Assembly (NCBI RefSeq): GCF_001425235.1
Contig: NZ_LMEA01000011.1
Coordinates: forward strand, 62,001-126,000
Direction: 5' to 3'
Length of the DNA stretch: 64,000 nucleotides
Origin: Devosia sp. Root413D1
GTDB lineage: Bacteria; Pseudomonadota; Alphaproteobacteria; Rhizobiales; Devosiaceae
Positions within the stretch are counted from its first letter, which is position 1; every line of letters begins with the position of its first letter. The position numbers were made by a program, and so were the translations under genes. Positions 41,406-51,706 of this stretch are shown in pieces. The notes under the pieces were generated by a model. It saw nothing but the letters and a program-made list of their open reading frames with translations, did no database searches and was not told the DNA's origin.

Positions 41406-42083
41406 ATGTCCCGCCCGATCCGCATCGCGCCTTCTATCCTGTCCGCCGATTTCACCCGGCTCGGCGACGAGATTCGCGCCATCGATGCGGGCGGCGCCGA
41501 CTACATCCATGTCGATGTGATGGATGGGCACTTCGTCCCCAACATCACCATCGGCCCGCTGATCGTCTCGGCCATCCGACCGCTCACCAAAAAGCTCATC
41601 GACGTCCACCTGATGATCGCCCCGGCGGACCCCTATCTCGGCGCCTTCGCCAGGGCCGGCGCTGACTCGATCACCGTGCATGCCGAGGCCGGCCCGCATT
41701 TGCACCGCTCGCTGCAGGCGATCAGCGCCGAAGGCAAGCGTGCCGGCGTCGCCATCAACCCGGCCACCCCGGTTTCCGCCATCGAGCACGTTATCGGCGA
41801 TGTCGACCTGGTGCTGGTGATGAGCGTCAACCCCGGCTTCGGCGGACAGAAGTTCATCCCCGAGAGCCTGAACAAGATCCGGCAGGTGCGTGCGCTGATC
41901 GGCAATCGCCCGATCGACCTCCAGGTCGATGGCGGCGTAACCGAGCACAATGCCAAGGCCCTCGCCGATGCCGGCGCCGACCTCTATGTCGCCGGCACCT
42001 CGGTATTTGCCGGCAACGACCCAAAAACCTATGCCGGCCGCATCGCGGCCATCCGCAACGCCGCTACCGCCGTTACCGCGTAA
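41406..42083 (+). CDS. rpe: ribulose-phosphate 3-epimerase
   Basis: Rpe interconverts ribulose 5-phosphate and xylulose 5-phosphate in the pentose phosphate pathway. The 225-residue TIM barrel has [17 protein letters not shown], the metal-site segment [16 protein letters not shown], and [14 protein letters not shown], followed by [20 protein letters not shown]. It starts at the ATG at 41406, just after the palindromic element. purB follows after 34 bases on the same strand. It links functionally with gnd at 18809. Confidence 0.96.
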   Translation: MSRPIRIAPSILSADFTRLGDEIRAIDAGGADYIHVDVMDGHFVPNITIGPLIVSAIRPLTKKLIDVHLMIAPADPYLGAFARAGADSITVHAEAGPHLHRSLQAISAEGKRAGVAINPATPVSAIEHVIGDVDLVLVMSVNPGFGGQKFIPESLNKIRQVRALIGNRPIDLQVDGGVTEHNAKALADAGADLYVAGTSVFAGNDPKTYAGRIAAIRNAATAVTA

Positions 42084-42117
42084 CGTATCGATTACGCGAA
42101 CAAAGAGCCATAAGCCC

Positions 42118-43439
<1,322 letters not shown>

Positions 43440-43440
<1 letters not shown>

Positions 43441-43862
43441 TGGCGGTCGTCTACGCGCGCGAAGCTGCCCTGCCCGTCGACGACTATATCGACGTGGTCG
43501 GCCACAGCGCGCTCGGAGCGACCCGGCCGATCAATGATCGCGACCGCATCGCCGCAATGATCGAGGGCGCCGACCTGATCGTCAGCGCCCGCCTCGACGG
43601 TCGCTGCGTCGGCCTTGCCCGTTGCCTCACCGATTTCGCCTGGGTCGCCTATTGCGGCGATCTCGCCGTGCACGACGATTTCCAGGGCCGCGGCATCGGC
43701 AAGGGCCTGCTTGAGGCCTGCCGCGAGCACTTGGGCGACGGCGTCGGTATGGGGCTGCTCTCTGTTCCCGGCGCGGTCGGCTTTTACGACAAACACGGGC
43801 CGTCGGTGGATCTCCACCCCTATGGCCACGCCTACTTCATGAACCGAAAGCGCGGCTTATGA
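43440..43862 (+). CDS. GNAT family N-acetyltransferase
   Basis: A 140-residue acetyltransferase. The acetyl-CoA binding motif A reads LAVHDDFQGRGIGKGLLEAC, and the strand before it is VAYCGDL. The last part (PGAVGFYDKHG) completes the fold. The start at 43440 overlaps the purB stop; a GTG one codon earlier is in frame. The next gene overlaps it by four bases, so purB, this gene and the hydrolase form one coupled unit. The substrate is unknown. Confidence 0.9.
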
Positions 43863-44407
43863 GAATTGCGGACGCAGACATCCTGATCCTGCCCGGGCTC
43901 GGCAATTCCGGCGCAGGCCACTGGCAGCGCCGCTGGGCTGATCGCTTCTCCACCGGCCGCATCGTCGAGCAGGACGAGTGGGATGACCCGGATCTGCGCG
44001 ACTGGACCGCCGCGATCGTCGAAGCGGTAGAAGCCGCCGAGCGACCCGTGGTGCTGATTGCCCATTCGCTGGCCGTCTCGGCGCTGGTGCATGCCGCGCC
44101 GCGCTTTCCAGCCGGCAAGGTCAAGGGCGCCCTCCTCGTCTCGCCGCCCGATCACGAAGGGCCCGGCTTCCCGCGCGAAGGCCGCAGCTTCGACAACGTG
44201 CCGACCGACCCGCTGCCCTTCCCCTCGCTGTTGGTGGTCTCGACCAACGACAGCTACGTCTCCCCCAACCGCGCCGCCGATATGGCCACCGCCTGGGGCT
44301 CCGAACTGCACTTTGCCGGCGAAGCCGGCCACATCAACCTCGCCTCCGGCCATGGCCCCTGGCCCGAGGGCTTGTTGATGTTCACCCGCCTGATGCAGCG
44401 GATCTAG
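43859..44407 (+). CDS. RBBP9/YdeN family serine hydrolase
   Basis: A 182-residue alpha/beta hydrolase of the RBBP9 type, which has a short fold without cap. The nucleophile is in VLIAHSLAVSALVHAA, the acid in VVSTNDSYVSPNRAAD, and the histidine in AGHINLASGHGPWPEG. The opening ADILILPGLGNSGAGHWQRR is the family signature. Natural substrates are not known. It is translated in coupling with the GNAT gene (ATGA overlap). Confidence 0.92.
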   Translation: MRIADADILILPGLGNSGAGHWQRRWADRFSTGRIVEQDEWDDPDLRDWTAAIVEAVEAAERPVVLIAHSLAVSALVHAAPRFPAGKVKGALLVSPPDHEGPGFPREGRSFDNVPTDPLPFPSLLVVSTNDSYVSPNRAADMATAWGSELHFAGEAGHINLASGHGPWPEGLLMFTRLMQRI

Positions 44408-44452
44408 CTGCGCGTAGTTGCGAATGATTCGCATCTGCGATAACTTCGCTGG

Positions 44453-44860
44453 ATGTGGCCGTTCCTGACTGATCCGCCCTCGTTCGTCCAACTGGTCGTG
44501 CTGATCAGCAGCCTGATCGTCGGCCTGTCTCACATCTTGCAGCCGGCACTTTGGGGCGAGTACTTCGCCGACCTCCGCGCCCGTGGCCGCGCCGGGCTGG
44601 TGAGCAAGATCATGCAGGTCGAGCTGTGGTCGGCGTTGCTGATCGTCAGCCTGCACCAAGTATGGGCGGGTCCGGCGATCGTCGTCACCATATATGGCTG
44701 GTTGCTGCTGTTGAAGGTGACCATCGGGTTGACCCTGCCCAACCTCGGCATGGCGTCGATGGGCATCCCCGAGCGGGCTCCCAGAAGCTTCATACCGGCC
44801 GGCGTGCTGATGCTGGCAATCGGCGCCGCAGCGGGCGCCGCACTGTTCTGGCCGACCTGA
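44453..44860 (+). CDS. small integral membrane protein
   Basis: A 135-residue protein with four hydrophobic helices (about residues 11-30, 56-73, 76-95 and 112-133). The first loop is charged (YFADLRARGRAGLVSKIM). I do not recognise a named family. The ATG at 44453 has no strong ribosome site, so the start is somewhat uncertain. It converges with the META-domain gene three bases downstream. Function unknown. Confidence 0.72.
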   Translation: MWPFLTDPPSFVQLVVLISSLIVGLSHILQPALWGEYFADLRARGRAGLVSKIMQVELWSALLIVSLHQVWAGPAIVVTIYGWLLLLKVTIGLTLPNLGMASMGIPERAPRSFIPAGVLMLAIGAAAGAALFWPT

Positions 44861-44863
44861 CCG

Positions 44864-45625
44864 CTACATCGCCGAGAACTGCGCTACCACCTTGCCTGCG
44901 GCGTCGCTGAGGAACAGCTTCTTCTGCTCGGCATCGATCCGGTAGGTGCGGGTGTCGGCAAGCGCGGCGTGGAGCTTCATTTCCTGGTCCATCGCGGCTT
45001 CGGTGCAGGCCATCATGGTCGAGGCCAGATCGCCGAAGCTGATCTTGTCACCGTCGATCGTAGCGCTGCCGCTGAAGCGGTTGCAGCCGCCATTGCCGGA
45101 GACCTTGCCGTCCGCGGCGATCTCCAGTGTGGTCTGCAGGTTGTCGATCACCCCGCCGCCATTGATGTCCTCGGCCAGCCACGCGCCGGCCAGCGGCAGC
45201 GTCGCAGCTTCGCTGCTCGCGACGCGCTGCACCAGCAGCTCGACGCCGGCGGCCTGCGGATCGAACGTGTGGCGCTCTGTGGTGGTGAACATCAACTCGT
45301 CGCCCGCGGTGATGCTGGCCCGCCAGGCATAGGTGCGCCCGGCCTCGATCTGCGCCGGATCATAGTCGATGCTGAAGGCGGTGGGGCTGGTGCTCGCTGG
45401 CACGCTGGTTTCTGCAATCACTCTGGCCGGCGCGTCGGCAAGCGACACATCCTCGAGCCGCACCGTCGCCACGGCGCCCTCGGGCAACAGCATCCGCTCG
45501 CGATAGACGACGTTGCCGGTGATCGTCGCGCCGTCGGCCAGTGCAACGCCGGCGATCGAGGCCAGCATCACGCCGGCAATCAGCGCCATGGCAGGGCGCC
45601 GGCCCATGAGCAGTGTGCTTTCCAT
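44864..45625 (-). CDS. exported YbaY-like and META domain protein
   Basis: A 253-residue envelope protein. A signal peptide or anchor at residues 10-31 (MALIAGVMLASIAGVALA) is followed by a YbaY/lipoprotein-like beta domain (TITGNVVYRERMLLPEGAVA, residues 33-130), then a META (HslJ-like) domain with the signature GNGGCNRFSGSATIDGDKI. HslJ relatives are linked to heat shock and novobiocin tolerance. There is no lipobox cysteine. The start at 45625 has AGGAGG six bases upstream. Confidence 0.88.
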   Translation of the reverse strand: MESTLLMGRRPAMALIAGVMLASIAGVALADGATITGNVVYRERMLLPEGAVATVRLEDVSLADAPARVIAETSVPASTSPTAFSIDYDPAQIEAGRTYAWRASITAGDELMFTTTERHTFDPQAAGVELLVQRVASSEAATLPLAGAWLAEDINGGGVIDNLQTTLEIAADGKVSGNGGCNRFSGSATIDGDKISFGDLASTMMACTEAAMDQEMKLHAALADTRTYRIDAEQKKLFLSDAAGKVVAQFSAM

Positions 45626-45723
45626 CTCGATCCTCCTGCGGAGGTCAAGACAAAACGCCTCGCGCCTATGGGGCGCAAGGCACAAATCCGGACGATGGTT
45701 TCGGGTGGCTTACCGGGAGGGTA

Positions 45724-46047
45724 TCAACCCTCGTTGAGCACCTGGTCGCGCGCCACGGGGACGAGCTCCGCCATCTTCTGGCGAATCATGTCGTCGGACA
45801 CCGAAGCGCCCTTGGCCTTCAGGTCGCCCGAGATCTTGCGGAACACGTCCTCGTCGCCGGCTTCCTCGAAGTCGGAAGCCACAACTTCGGCAGCGTACTG
45901 CTTGGCGTGCTCTTCGCTCAGGCCCATATGCTCGGCGGCCCACAGCCCCAGCAGCTTGTTGCGACGCGCCTCAGCCTTGAAGCGCAGTTCCGAGTCGTGA
46001 GCAAACTTCGCTTCCTGACCCTTTTCGCGATCGTTGAATCCCGACAT
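45724..46047 (-). CDS. DUF1476 protein, ATP synthase zeta-type inhibitor
   Basis: A 107-residue helical protein of the DUF1476 family. The start MSGFNDREKGQEAKFAHDSE and the segment RFKAEARRNKLLGLWAAEHM are characteristic. In Paracoccus the homologue is the zeta subunit, which blocks ATP hydrolysis by F1 through its N-terminal helix; in other Alphaproteobacteria the effect is weaker. The protein is cytoplasmic. The 283-bp space to purC, in the other direction, must hold both promoters. Confidence 0.92.
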   Translation of the reverse strand: MSGFNDREKGQEAKFAHDSELRFKAEARRNKLLGLWAAEHMGLSEEHAKQYAAEVVASDFEEAGDEDVFRKISGDLKAKGASVSDDMIRQKMAELVPVARDQVLNEG

Positions 46048-46330
46048 CTACGCTCTCCGCAAATCTGCCCGGCAGTCGGGCGCCCTCGATGGGTTTGCAC
46101 ATAAGCTGGACCGCCAGCCAAATCAACGGGTGGCGGTCGCGGCATTTGGTCAATCCGATCAACGATCCACGGCGCCATTGGATGCGCGTGAAGCGCCGGC
46201 ATCCCCCAATTTGGTGAGTTCGGCGCGACGTGCCACTCGGTTCCGCCGGCGGTGAAAGAGCTTGCATTAGGCTGCCATTCTGGCGCATGAACGCCGCAAT
46301 TCCCTACATTGTCCGAGAGGCAGGGCTCAT

Positions 46331-47095
46331 ATGAACCGTCGCCGCAAAATCTATGACGGCAAGGCCAAGACGCTCTACGAGGGCCCGGAGCCCGGGACGC
46401 TGATCCAGTACTTCAAAGACGACGCCACGGCCGGTAACGGCGCGCGCCACGAGATCATCGATGGCAAGGGCGTCCTGAACAACCGGATCTCCGAGTACAT
46501 CTTCACCAAGCTGAACGGCCTGGGCATTCCGACCCACTTCATCCGCCGGCTCAACATGCGCGAGCAGCTGATCAAGGAAGTGGAGATCATCCCGCTCGAG
46601 ATCATCGTGCGCAATGTCGCGGCCGGTTCGCTGGTGAAGCGCCTCGGCCTCGAGCCGGGCACCCAGCTGCCGCGCTCGATCATCGAGTTCTGCTACAAGG
46701 ACGACGCGCTCGGCGACCCGATGGTGTCGGAAGAGCACATCACCGCTTTCGGCTGGGCGACGCCGCAGGAGCTCGACGACATCATGGCGCTGGCCATCCG
46801 CGTCAACGACTTCCTCACCGGCCTGTTCATGGGCGTCGGCATCCAACTCGTCGACTTCAAGATCGAGTGTGGCCGCCTCTATGACGGCGACCTGATGCGG
46901 GTCGTCCTGGCCGACGAGATCAGCCCGGACAACTGCCGCCTGTGGGACATCAAGACCCGCAACAAGCTCGACAAGGATCGCTTCCGCGAGAACCTCGGCG
47001 GGCTGGTCGATGCCTACCGCGAAGTGGCGCAGCGCCTCGGTATTCTTGTGGAAACCGACAACGCGTTGACCACCGGCCCGCGACTCGTGCAATAG
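46331..47095 (+). CDS. purC: phosphoribosylaminoimidazole-succinocarboxamide synthase
   Basis: PurC joins CAIR and aspartate to give SAICAR in purine synthesis. The 254-residue protein has the family motifs [49 protein letters not shown] and [15 protein letters not shown]. It starts with ATG at 46331. purS follows 104 bp downstream in the same direction, as in the related order purC-purS-purQ-purL. Confidence 0.97.
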   Translation: MNRRRKIYDGKAKTLYEGPEPGTLIQYFKDDATAGNGARHEIIDGKGVLNNRISEYIFTKLNGLGIPTHFIRRLNMREQLIKEVEIIPLEIIVRNVAAGSLVKRLGLEPGTQLPRSIIEFCYKDDALGDPMVSEEHITAFGWATPQELDDIMALAIRVNDFLTGLFMGVGIQLVDFKIECGRLYDGDLMRVVLADEISPDNCRLWDIKTRNKLDKDRFRENLGGLVDAYREVAQRLGILVETDNALTTGPRLVQ

Positions 47096-47199
47096 CCGCC
47101 CCGGAGCGTGGCCAGGAAAGGTTGCAAACCTTTCCGGTTCGACCGCGCGACCACTGAAAATGCAGGGTATTACCCCCTGCCCTGTTTCGGGAATTTTCG

Positions 47200-47442
47200 A
47201 TGAAAGCCCGCGTCACCGTCACGCTCAAATCCGGCGTCCTCGACCCCCAGGGTCAGGCCATCCAGGGCTCGCTGAAGAGCCTCGGCTTTTCCGGCGTCGG
47301 TGCCGTACGGCAGGGAAAAGTGTTCGACGTCGAGCTGGGTGAATCCGATTTGTCACAGGCCGAGGCTAATGTCCGGGCGATGTGCGAGAAGCTCTTGGCG
47401 AACACCGTCATCGAAAACTACACGATAGAAATCACGCCTTAA
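47200..47442 (+). CDS. purS: FGAM synthase subunit PurS
   Basis: An 80-residue protein that bridges PurQ and PurL in the three-part formylglycinamidine ribonucleotide synthase. It begins KARVTVTLKSGVLDPQGQAI and ends NTVIENYTIEIT, both diagnostic. The presence of PurS agrees with the short PurL (743 residues) found at 54480. PurQ would be expected directly downstream but is displaced by 1.95 kb of other genes. Confidence 0.96.
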   Translation: MKARVTVTLKSGVLDPQGQAIQGSLKSLGFSGVGAVRQGKVFDVELGESDLSQAEANVRAMCEKLLANTVIENYTIEITP

Positions 47443-47456
47443 GATTCACCGCTTAT

Positions 47457-47491
47457 GGTACGGGCCGCTCGCGTAACCCTGAGCCTGTACC
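47457..47491 (+). promoter_or_regulatory. nine-pair hairpin after purS, ahead of a micro-protein gene
   Basis: GGTACGGGC and GCCTGTACC pair over nine positions with one G-U, around a 17-base loop. No U-tract follows, so it is not a standard terminator. It ends 17 bases ahead of the first 27-codon gene and could control its translation or separate it from purS. Confidence 0.4.
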
Positions 47492-47508
47492 AGTAAAAGA
47501 CCGCCCCG

Positions 47509-47592
47509 ATGCTCAAGACATTCTCCCTGTCGATTGCCTTCTTCCTCGCGCTCGGCCTGCTTTTCGCCGCCTACGCGTCGGTCCCCGTCTGA
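47509..47592 (+). CDS. 27-residue membrane micro-protein, copy 1
   Basis: A tiny gene (27 codons plus TGA). The peptide starts MLKTFSLSIAFFLALG and forms one transmembrane helix (about residues 7-24) with a lysine at position 3 and a short outer end (ASVPV). A second gene of the same length at 47984 encodes a clear paralogue with the shared frame M-KTFSLS--FF---G-L-A. That conservation argues that both are real. The ribosome site is weak (no GGAG within 12 bases). Presumably an inner-membrane peptide; function unknown. Confidence 0.6.
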   Translation: MLKTFSLSIAFFLALGLLFAAYASVPV

Positions 47593-47602
47593 GGCGTAAG
47601 CC

Positions 47603-47830
47603 TTAGCGTTTTTCGGCAGCGCCGCGGCTCGCCTCGTACCATCGAGAGCGCTTGCGGCGGCGCGCTGCCGCCGCCTTCCACTCGGTGTCATCGGCGGATG
47701 GGCACCAGGCGTGCCCCATATCGGCATAGGCAGACCGGCTTAGACTTTGGTCGCGTGACGCGGATGCCACAACGTGGCCGCCGCCACTTTTTCGCCGCCC
47801 CGCGCTCACCGAATAGGCGCACCGTCGCAT
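47603..47830 (-). CDS. possible 75-residue basic protein
   Basis: A short frame on the minus strand inside the 391-bp gap between the two micro-protein genes. GGAGG lies five bases ahead of the ATG at 47830. The peptide is rich in serine, alanine and arginine, with two cysteines (MRRCAYSVS and GHAWCPSADD) and a basic end (RRRKRSRWYEASRG). No family is recognised, and GC-rich DNA readily gives such frames. The rest of the gap, 47831-47983, holds no other feature I can support. Confidence 0.35.
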   Translation of the reverse strand: MRRCAYSVSAGRRKSGGGHVVASASRDQSLSRSAYADMGHAWCPSADDTEWKAAAARRRKRSRWYEASRGAAEKR

Positions 47831-47983
47831 CACACCCTCCAATTAACCGTGCTGGTTCAGACTCCATTCAGCCATAGGGGCGCATTGGAGCCATGCACGG
47901 GCCGTGACTATTAGGGTCCCGCGAACCGACCTAAACACCGCCCTGACCTAAGCGCAGTTTCGCGCTGCCGACCGATATCGAAA

Positions 47984-48067
47984 ATGATCAAGACCTTCTC
48001 GCTCTCTGCCCTGTTCTTCATGACCATCGGCGTCCTGCTCGCCACCCACCTGTCGCTGCCGCTCTGA
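47984..48067 (+). CDS. 27-residue membrane micro-protein, copy 2
   Basis: Paralogue of the gene at 47509 with exactly the same length. It begins MIKTFSLSALFFMTIG and has one predicted helix (residues 7-24) and the end SLPL. Identities with copy 1 lie at M1, K3-S8, F11-F12, G16, L18 and A20, while codons differ, which suggests selection at the protein level. It lies 147 bp ahead of the acyltransferase gene in the same direction. The ribosome site is weak. Function unknown. Confidence 0.6.
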   Translation: MIKTFSLSALFFMTIGVLLATHLSLPL

Positions 48068-48214
48068 CACTGGCAGCGCGGCGGGCCGGCGGGCCCGCAG
48101 CTCGATAAATCTTTAGTTATTAAGCACTTGGCTTAAGCCTAAGTGCAGGCATTTCGTCCCAGATGCGATCCCAGGCGTTACAACGCGCGGGACGCGCCCC
48201 GGGAGCCCCAGAGA

Positions 48215-49300
48215 ATGCCGACTGCAGCCAACCGTCTCGATTGGGTAGATGCCGCCAAGGGCCTCTCCATCATCCTCGTGGTGATGATGCATTCGGCCTA
48301 CGGCGTCGGCGAAGACCTGAACGGCACCGGCGTCCTGCATTACATCATCGGCTGGGCCACCCCGTTCCGCATGCCGGAGTTTTTCCTGATCTCCGGCCTG
48401 TTCCTCGGGCAGGTGATCGCACGTCCCTGGGCCGCCTATGCCGATCGCCGGATTGTCCACTATCTCTATTTCTATGCGCTCTGGGCCGTGCTGCAGATCG
48501 TCTTCAAGGTCGGTCTCGGCACCGGCGACTTCGCTGCCGTCGGCAGCCAGATCCTCTGGGCCATCGTCGAACCCTACGGCGTTCTGTGGTTCATCTACAT
48601 GCTGGCGGTCTACTCGCTGGTGACCAAGCTGCTCTTCAGCTGCAAGGTGCCGCACTGGCTGGCGCTTGCTGCAGCCGCCGGGCTGCAGATCTTCCCGGTC
48701 ACATCAGGCATCGCCCTGGTCGACCACTTCGCGGCCTATTTCGTCTACTTCTACGCCGGCTATGCCTTCGCGCCGCTGGTGTTCCGCATCATTGCCGCGG
48801 CGCAGGGGCAGGTGCTCTGGGCTGCGCTGGCGCTCGTGGCCTATGCCTTCATCGAGGGCTTCCTGGTGTTCGGCGGCGGCTCGGAACTGCACCCGCGCGG
48901 CATCACCATGGGCTATGCCGCCCTGCCCGTGCTGCACCTGGCGCTCGGTTTCGTCGGCTCGCTCGCGGTCTGCCTCACCGCGGCGCTGTTGATCAGGCTG
49001 CCATGGATGGGCTGGCTGCGCTGGCTCGGCGAGCACTCGATCGTCGTCTATCTCAGCTTCTCGATCCCGATGGCCGCGAGCCGCACCCTGCTGGAGAGCA
49101 CCGGCCTGATCCCCGACGTCAGCACCGTCAGCGTCATCGTGATGACCATCGCCCTGCTGTCGCCGCTGGTGCTCTACTGGCTGATCGAGAAGACCGGCTG
49201 GGGCAGGTTCCTGTTCGAGCGCCCGGCCTGGGCCCACATCCCCGGCACGCCCGGCAGCCGCAGCACCATCAAGCCGGCTGCGGTGCTCCCGGCCGAGTAA
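48215..49300 (+). CDS. acyltransferase family 3 membrane protein
   Basis: A 361-residue membrane protein with about ten helices. The family opens with [20 protein letters not shown], where the final histidine is the likely catalytic residue, followed by [20 protein letters not shown]. Members acylate surface sugars, lipopolysaccharide or osmoregulated glucans, or export small acyl groups. The ATG at 48215 gives the proper N-terminus. It lies between purS and purQ without any link to purine synthesis. Confidence 0.92.
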   Translation: MPTAANRLDWVDAAKGLSIILVVMMHSAYGVGEDLNGTGVLHYIIGWATPFRMPEFFLISGLFLGQVIARPWAAYADRRIVHYLYFYALWAVLQIVFKVGLGTGDFAAVGSQILWAIVEPYGVLWFIYMLAVYSLVTKLLFSCKVPHWLALAAAAGLQIFPVTSGIALVDHFAAYFVYFYAGYAFAPLVFRIIAAAQGQVLWAALALVAYAFIEGFLVFGGGSELHPRGITMGYAALPVLHLALGFVGSLAVCLTAALLIRLPWMGWLRWLGEHSIVVYLSFSIPMAASRTLLESTGLIPDVSTVSVIVMTIALLSPLVLYWLIEKTGWGRFLFERPAWAHIPGTPGSRSTIKPAAVLPAE

Positions 49301-49395
49301 GCCACAGCCGATCGGGCGGAACTGCGGTTCCGCCCTTGCTTTTGCCACCAAGACCTGACCAAAGGATCGGCATCCCGCATCTGGAGCTGCTGCCG

Positions 49396-50061
49396 ATGAA
49401 AGCCGCCGTCGTCGTGTTCCCCGGTCTCAACCGTGATCGCGACATGATCGCGGCCCTCACCAAGATCGGCGGCGAGGCGCCGGCGATCGTCTGGCACAAG
49501 GATGCGGAGATCCCCAAGGTCGACCTGATCGTCATCCCCGGCGGCTTCTCTTATGGCGACTACCTGCGCGTCGGCGCCATTGCAGCGCGCTCCCCGGCCA
49601 TGGACACCATCCGCGAGCGCGCGGCACAGGGCGTCAAAGTGATGGGCGTCTGCAACGGCTTCCAGATCCTCAGCGAGGCCGGCCTCGTCCCCGGCGTGCT
49701 GATGCGCAACGCCTCGCTGAAGTTCGTCTGTCGCGAAGTGAAGCTCTCGGTCGAGAATGCCACCACCGCTTTCACCAGCGGCTACGCCCAGGGCCAGGTG
49801 ATCCGCTGCCCGGTCGCCCACCACGATGGCAACTACTTCGCCGACGCCGAGACGCTGGCTGCCGTCGAAGGCAATGGCCAGGTGGCGTTCCGCTATGCCG
49901 AGGGCACCAACCCGAACGGCTCGCTCAACGATATCGCCGGCGTGTTCAACGATAAGAAGAACGTCCTCGGCCTGATGCCGCACCCCGAGAACCTGATCGA
50001 GACCGCGCATGGCGGCACGGACGGCAGGCAACTGTTCGCGGCGTTGCTCGAAGCTGCCTAA
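49396..50061 (+). CDS. purQ: FGAM synthase subunit PurQ (glutamine amidotransferase)
   Basis: PurQ frees ammonia from glutamine and passes it to PurL. The 221-residue class I amidotransferase has the nucleophile in [16 protein letters not shown] and the histidine and glutamate in [11 protein letters not shown]. The start [17 protein letters not shown] is typical of the alphaproteobacterial form. It is separated from purS by three unrelated genes and from purL by five. Confidence 0.97.
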   Translation: MKAAVVVFPGLNRDRDMIAALTKIGGEAPAIVWHKDAEIPKVDLIVIPGGFSYGDYLRVGAIAARSPAMDTIRERAAQGVKVMGVCNGFQILSEAGLVPGVLMRNASLKFVCREVKLSVENATTAFTSGYAQGQVIRCPVAHHDGNYFADAETLAAVEGNGQVAFRYAEGTNPNGSLNDIAGVFNDKKNVLGLMPHPENLIETAHGGTDGRQLFAALLEAA

Positions 50062-50160
50062 GCGGTAACCCACAGGTCACGAATGTTGACTTGATCGCCT
50101 TGCACTCCAGTGCGAGGAATCGTCTCGTTGCGGCGCTGGCTCGAGCCCGGGAGAGGGACG

Positions 50161-51567
50161 ATGCGTTGGCGACTGAGAGAGGCTGGCCTGGCGCCGGCGG
50201 TCTTGTCCTTCTTTCTGGCGATGATGATGGGCGGCCTAGCCGTCCTTTTTGTTTTCGCCGGCAGCGCCTCGGCCCAGGGGCCGTATCTCGAGATGATCGA
50301 GATCGTGCCGGATGACCCCGGCAACGATCCGCGCTGGGGCGTCGCAGACGGGCACATCTCGATCGAGGACGCTCAGTACAAGACTTATCAGGCCGACTAC
50401 ACCTGGACGCCGCCACCACGCACCAGCGACGGCGCCGGCTTTACGGTCAACATGACCATCGAGGGCAAGGCAACGCCGAATCGCATCTATGCGGGCATCG
50501 GCATGAACAGCCCCACGGGTGGCTTTGAGTTCGACAAGGACCCGGCCAGCGCCGACGTGTCGGTGCCCGACGCACAACAGGGCGGGTCCGAAAGCCGGAC
50601 GAACTCGATTTCGGTCCATGTTACGCCGTCGCCGACACTCGCCGACGGTTCGACCATCGAGCTCAGAATCGGAGCGTTTTACGGCTATGGCGTCACCTAT
50701 CGCTATCGCGTCTCGGCGACCGACACGGGCGGTGGTGGCGGCGGCGGAGGCGGTGGAGGAGGCGGTCCGGATGAAGGCCCGCTGATGGTCACCGTCGATT
50801 GCCCGACCGAGATCGTCATCGGGCAGCTGCCCAGCCTCAACTGCCACCTGCTGATCAGCGGCTACCGTCGCAACACCGCCGATCCCGTCGAGGTGCTGGT
50901 CCCCAACATGCTCGACCAGTTCGGCAACCACGCCAACGGCATCCAGGTCGTCGATCTCGACGGCGCGCAGGATGTGTTCAACTGGGTCGGGACCTATAGC
51001 TGGGGCTTCTTCGTCTATGCCTGCCAGGCACCCAACATCGGAGCGAACTGCTACAACAACGTCGCCGTGCCGGGCCCGGCCAGTATCCCGGTGATCGTGC
51101 AGCAGAAGGGATTGCAGCCGGTCAACCTGCTGCTCAACTTCAACGTGGTCGGCAAGGGCGGCGGCCAGCTGGGCGGCGTGGGTCAGGAAGTGCGGATCGG
51201 CAGCCGGTGGATCGCCAGCGCGTTCCTCAACAATGAGACCGGCCAGCCCACCAGCACCACCATCCTGCTCGACTGGCTGAGTGCCCGCTGGACCCTTGAT
51301 CCGGTGGAGGGCGGCTATGTCCGTATCCATAGCGTCTGGAAGCCCGACGAGTACCTGCATGTCGAGAACGGCTATCTCGCGGTGGGGCCGATCCAGCCCG
51401 AGTGGCAATCGGCGATGTGGCAGATGGAGCCGAGCGGCGGTGGCTACTACGTGCGCTTCCGCAACGTCTGGCAGGCCGACGCCTACCTCAATGTCGAAAG
51501 CGGCGCGCTGGCGATCAGCCCGATCGGGCAGGATTGGTTGAGCGCCGACTGGTGGCTGCTGCGCTAG
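50161..51567 (+). CDS. secreted protein with glycine linker and beta-trefoil-like C-terminus
   Basis: A 468-residue exported protein. A signal peptide (residues 13-39, ending AGSASA) is followed by a beta-rich domain to about residue 190, a run of 13 glycines at about 193-205, a second beta domain (DCPTEIVIGQLPSLNCHLLI onward) with cysteine pairs, and a C-terminal half with two repeats of about 47 residues: GGYVRIHSVWKPDEYLHVEN and GGYYVRFRNVWQADAYLNVE, each ending in W-S-A-x-W. These resemble ricin-type beta-trefoil units and suggest carbohydrate binding. The start at 50161 has GAGAGGG upstream. No enzyme motif is visible. Confidence 0.82.
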   Translation: MRWRLREAGLAPAVLSFFLAMMMGGLAVLFVFAGSASAQGPYLEMIEIVPDDPGNDPRWGVADGHISIEDAQYKTYQADYTWTPPPRTSDGAGFTVNMTIEGKATPNRIYAGIGMNSPTGGFEFDKDPASADVSVPDAQQGGSESRTNSISVHVTPSPTLADGSTIELRIGAFYGYGVTYRYRVSATDTGGGGGGGGGGGGGPDEGPLMVTVDCPTEIVIGQLPSLNCHLLISGYRRNTADPVEVLVPNMLDQFGNHANGIQVVDLDGAQDVFNWVGTYSWGFFVYACQAPNIGANCYNNVAVPGPASIPVIVQQKGLQPVNLLLNFNVVGKGGGQLGGVGQEVRIGSRWIASAFLNNETGQPTSTTILLDWLSARWTLDPVEGGYVRIHSVWKPDEYLHVENGYLAVGPIQPEWQSAMWQMEPSGGGYYVRFRNVWQADAYLNVESGALAISPIGQDWLSADWWLLR

Positions 51568-51706
51568 CGGAAAAACTGCTCGGGCGCTCTGGCGATAGCG
51601 CCGGGGCGCGCCCTACCCTCGCGACCGCGGTCCAACTTGCGATGGCGGATCGCCGCGACGCGCTCTAGTCTCAGCTCATTGCAACGATTTCTGCTGAGAT
51701 TGCCAA

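Noticed and set aside
48163-49395. A 400-codon extension in frame with the start of purQ
   Set aside because: It runs out of frame through the acyltransferase gene, is arginine-rich and has no homology; purQ has a proper start at 49396.
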